DNA from: Gammaproteobacteria bacterium
Lineage (GTDB): Bacteria > Pseudomonadota > Gammaproteobacteria > GRL18
Direction: 5' to 3'
Assembly (NCBI GenBank): GCA_013139395.1
Contig: WTAX01000484.1
Coordinates: forward strand, 1-5,816
DNA length: 5,816 bases
Shown: positions 5,733-5,816 of the stretch, in pieces
Layout: the number at the start of each line of letters is the position of its first letter
How positions within the stretch are numbered: the first letter of the stretch is position 1
The notes under the pieces: model-generated
Told to the model about the DNA's origin: nothing
The model's database searches: none
The model's input: the letters and a program-made list of their open reading frames with translations, nothing else
Program-made: the position numbers and the translations under genes

Positions 5733-5760
5733 TATATAGATTTGGCTTGAAAAAAAACAA
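5733..5760 (-). promoter_or_regulatory. Candidate promoter of the DUF211-transporter operon
   Basis: On the minus strand TTGTTT (5760-5755) and TATATA (5738-5733) are separated by 16 bases. Transcription would begin near 5726, leaving a very short leader before the ATG at 5719. The -35 match is only 3 of 6, so regulation by an activator or repressor, or a promoter further right, is possible. Confidence 0.35.
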
Positions 5761-5765
5761 GCCAA
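5742..5765. promoter_or_regulatory. Perfect 8-bp inverted repeat over the DUF211 operon promoter, candidate operator
   Basis: TTGGCTTG (5742-5749) and CAAGCCAA (5758-5765) are perfectly complementary, separated by eight A. The 24-bp dyad covers the candidate -35 box and most of the spacer, where a dimeric metal-responsive repressor would be expected to bind. As RNA it would form a hairpin with no T-run after it on either strand, so a terminator is less likely. Confidence 0.45.
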
Positions 5766-5791
5766 TTAACAATTTAAGAATAGGTGATTTG

Positions 5792-5810
5792 ACAGGTATT
5801 TTCAACCTGT
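5792..5810. repeat. Short dyad near the right edge
   Basis: ACAGGT (5792-5797) and ACCTGT (5805-5810) form a 6-bp inverted repeat with a 7-base gap. A TTGACA string (5789-5794) overlaps it on the plus strand and could be the -35 box of a promoter for a gene beyond the window, but a -10 box cannot be judged because the window ends. Confidence 0.25.
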
Positions 5811-5816
5811 AGCTAG

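Noticed and set aside
5505..5750. 81-codon plus-strand open frame
   Set aside because: It is antisense to the DUF211 gene, which has clear family motifs; the plus-strand translation has none and no Shine-Dalgarno is evident.
5742..5765. Intrinsic terminator
   Set aside because: The stem is good, but no T-run follows it on either strand; the homopolymer lies in the loop.

Overview
The window looks like chromosome from an AT-rich gammaproteobacterium. The minD-minE pair, a DbpA helicase with its specific C-terminal RNA-binding domain, and a membrane GGDEF protein all fit that group. Genus cannot be read from the sequence. No phage, transposase, CRISPR array, rRNA or tRNA was seen.

Left part (1-603): the last 85 codons of minD and a complete minE, both on +, end in a 77-bp convergent gap holding an inverted repeat. 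Next, on the minus strand, are dbpA (614-1996, start revised here to an internal TTG) and, upstream of it, a two-TM diguanylate cyclase (2143-3423). The cyclase gene is bracketed by two ~50-bp imperfect repeats in opposite orientation (2077-2128 and 3571-3620). Each lies just upstream of a promoter-like sequence that fires outward, one toward dbpA and one toward the next gene.

Right part: 3685-4548 (+) encodes an exported two-domain rhodanese-like protein whose second domain lacks the catalytic Cys. The gap that follows (4549-4845) holds a 33-bp interrupted palindrome and a ~113-bp element built on a perfect 24-bp inverted repeat with nested palindromes, resembling a non-coding mobile or REP/MITE-type repeat. 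On the minus strand, a DUF211 protein (5420-5719) and a VIT1/CCC1-type metal transporter (4846-5457) overlap and probably form a two-gene operon. A palindrome lies over its predicted promoter. Both families are best known from archaea.

How the genes fit together: MinD and MinE place the division site. DbpA acts in 50S ribosome assembly. The cyclase would turn a periplasmic signal into c-di-GMP. The rhodanese-like protein probably handles sulfane sulfur or acts as a periplasmic binding protein. The DUF211-VIT1 pair is probably a divalent-metal export module. I see no single multi-gene novel system. The most unusual items are the repeat bracket around the cyclase and the DUF211-VIT1 operon with its CxxC motif and promoter palindrome.
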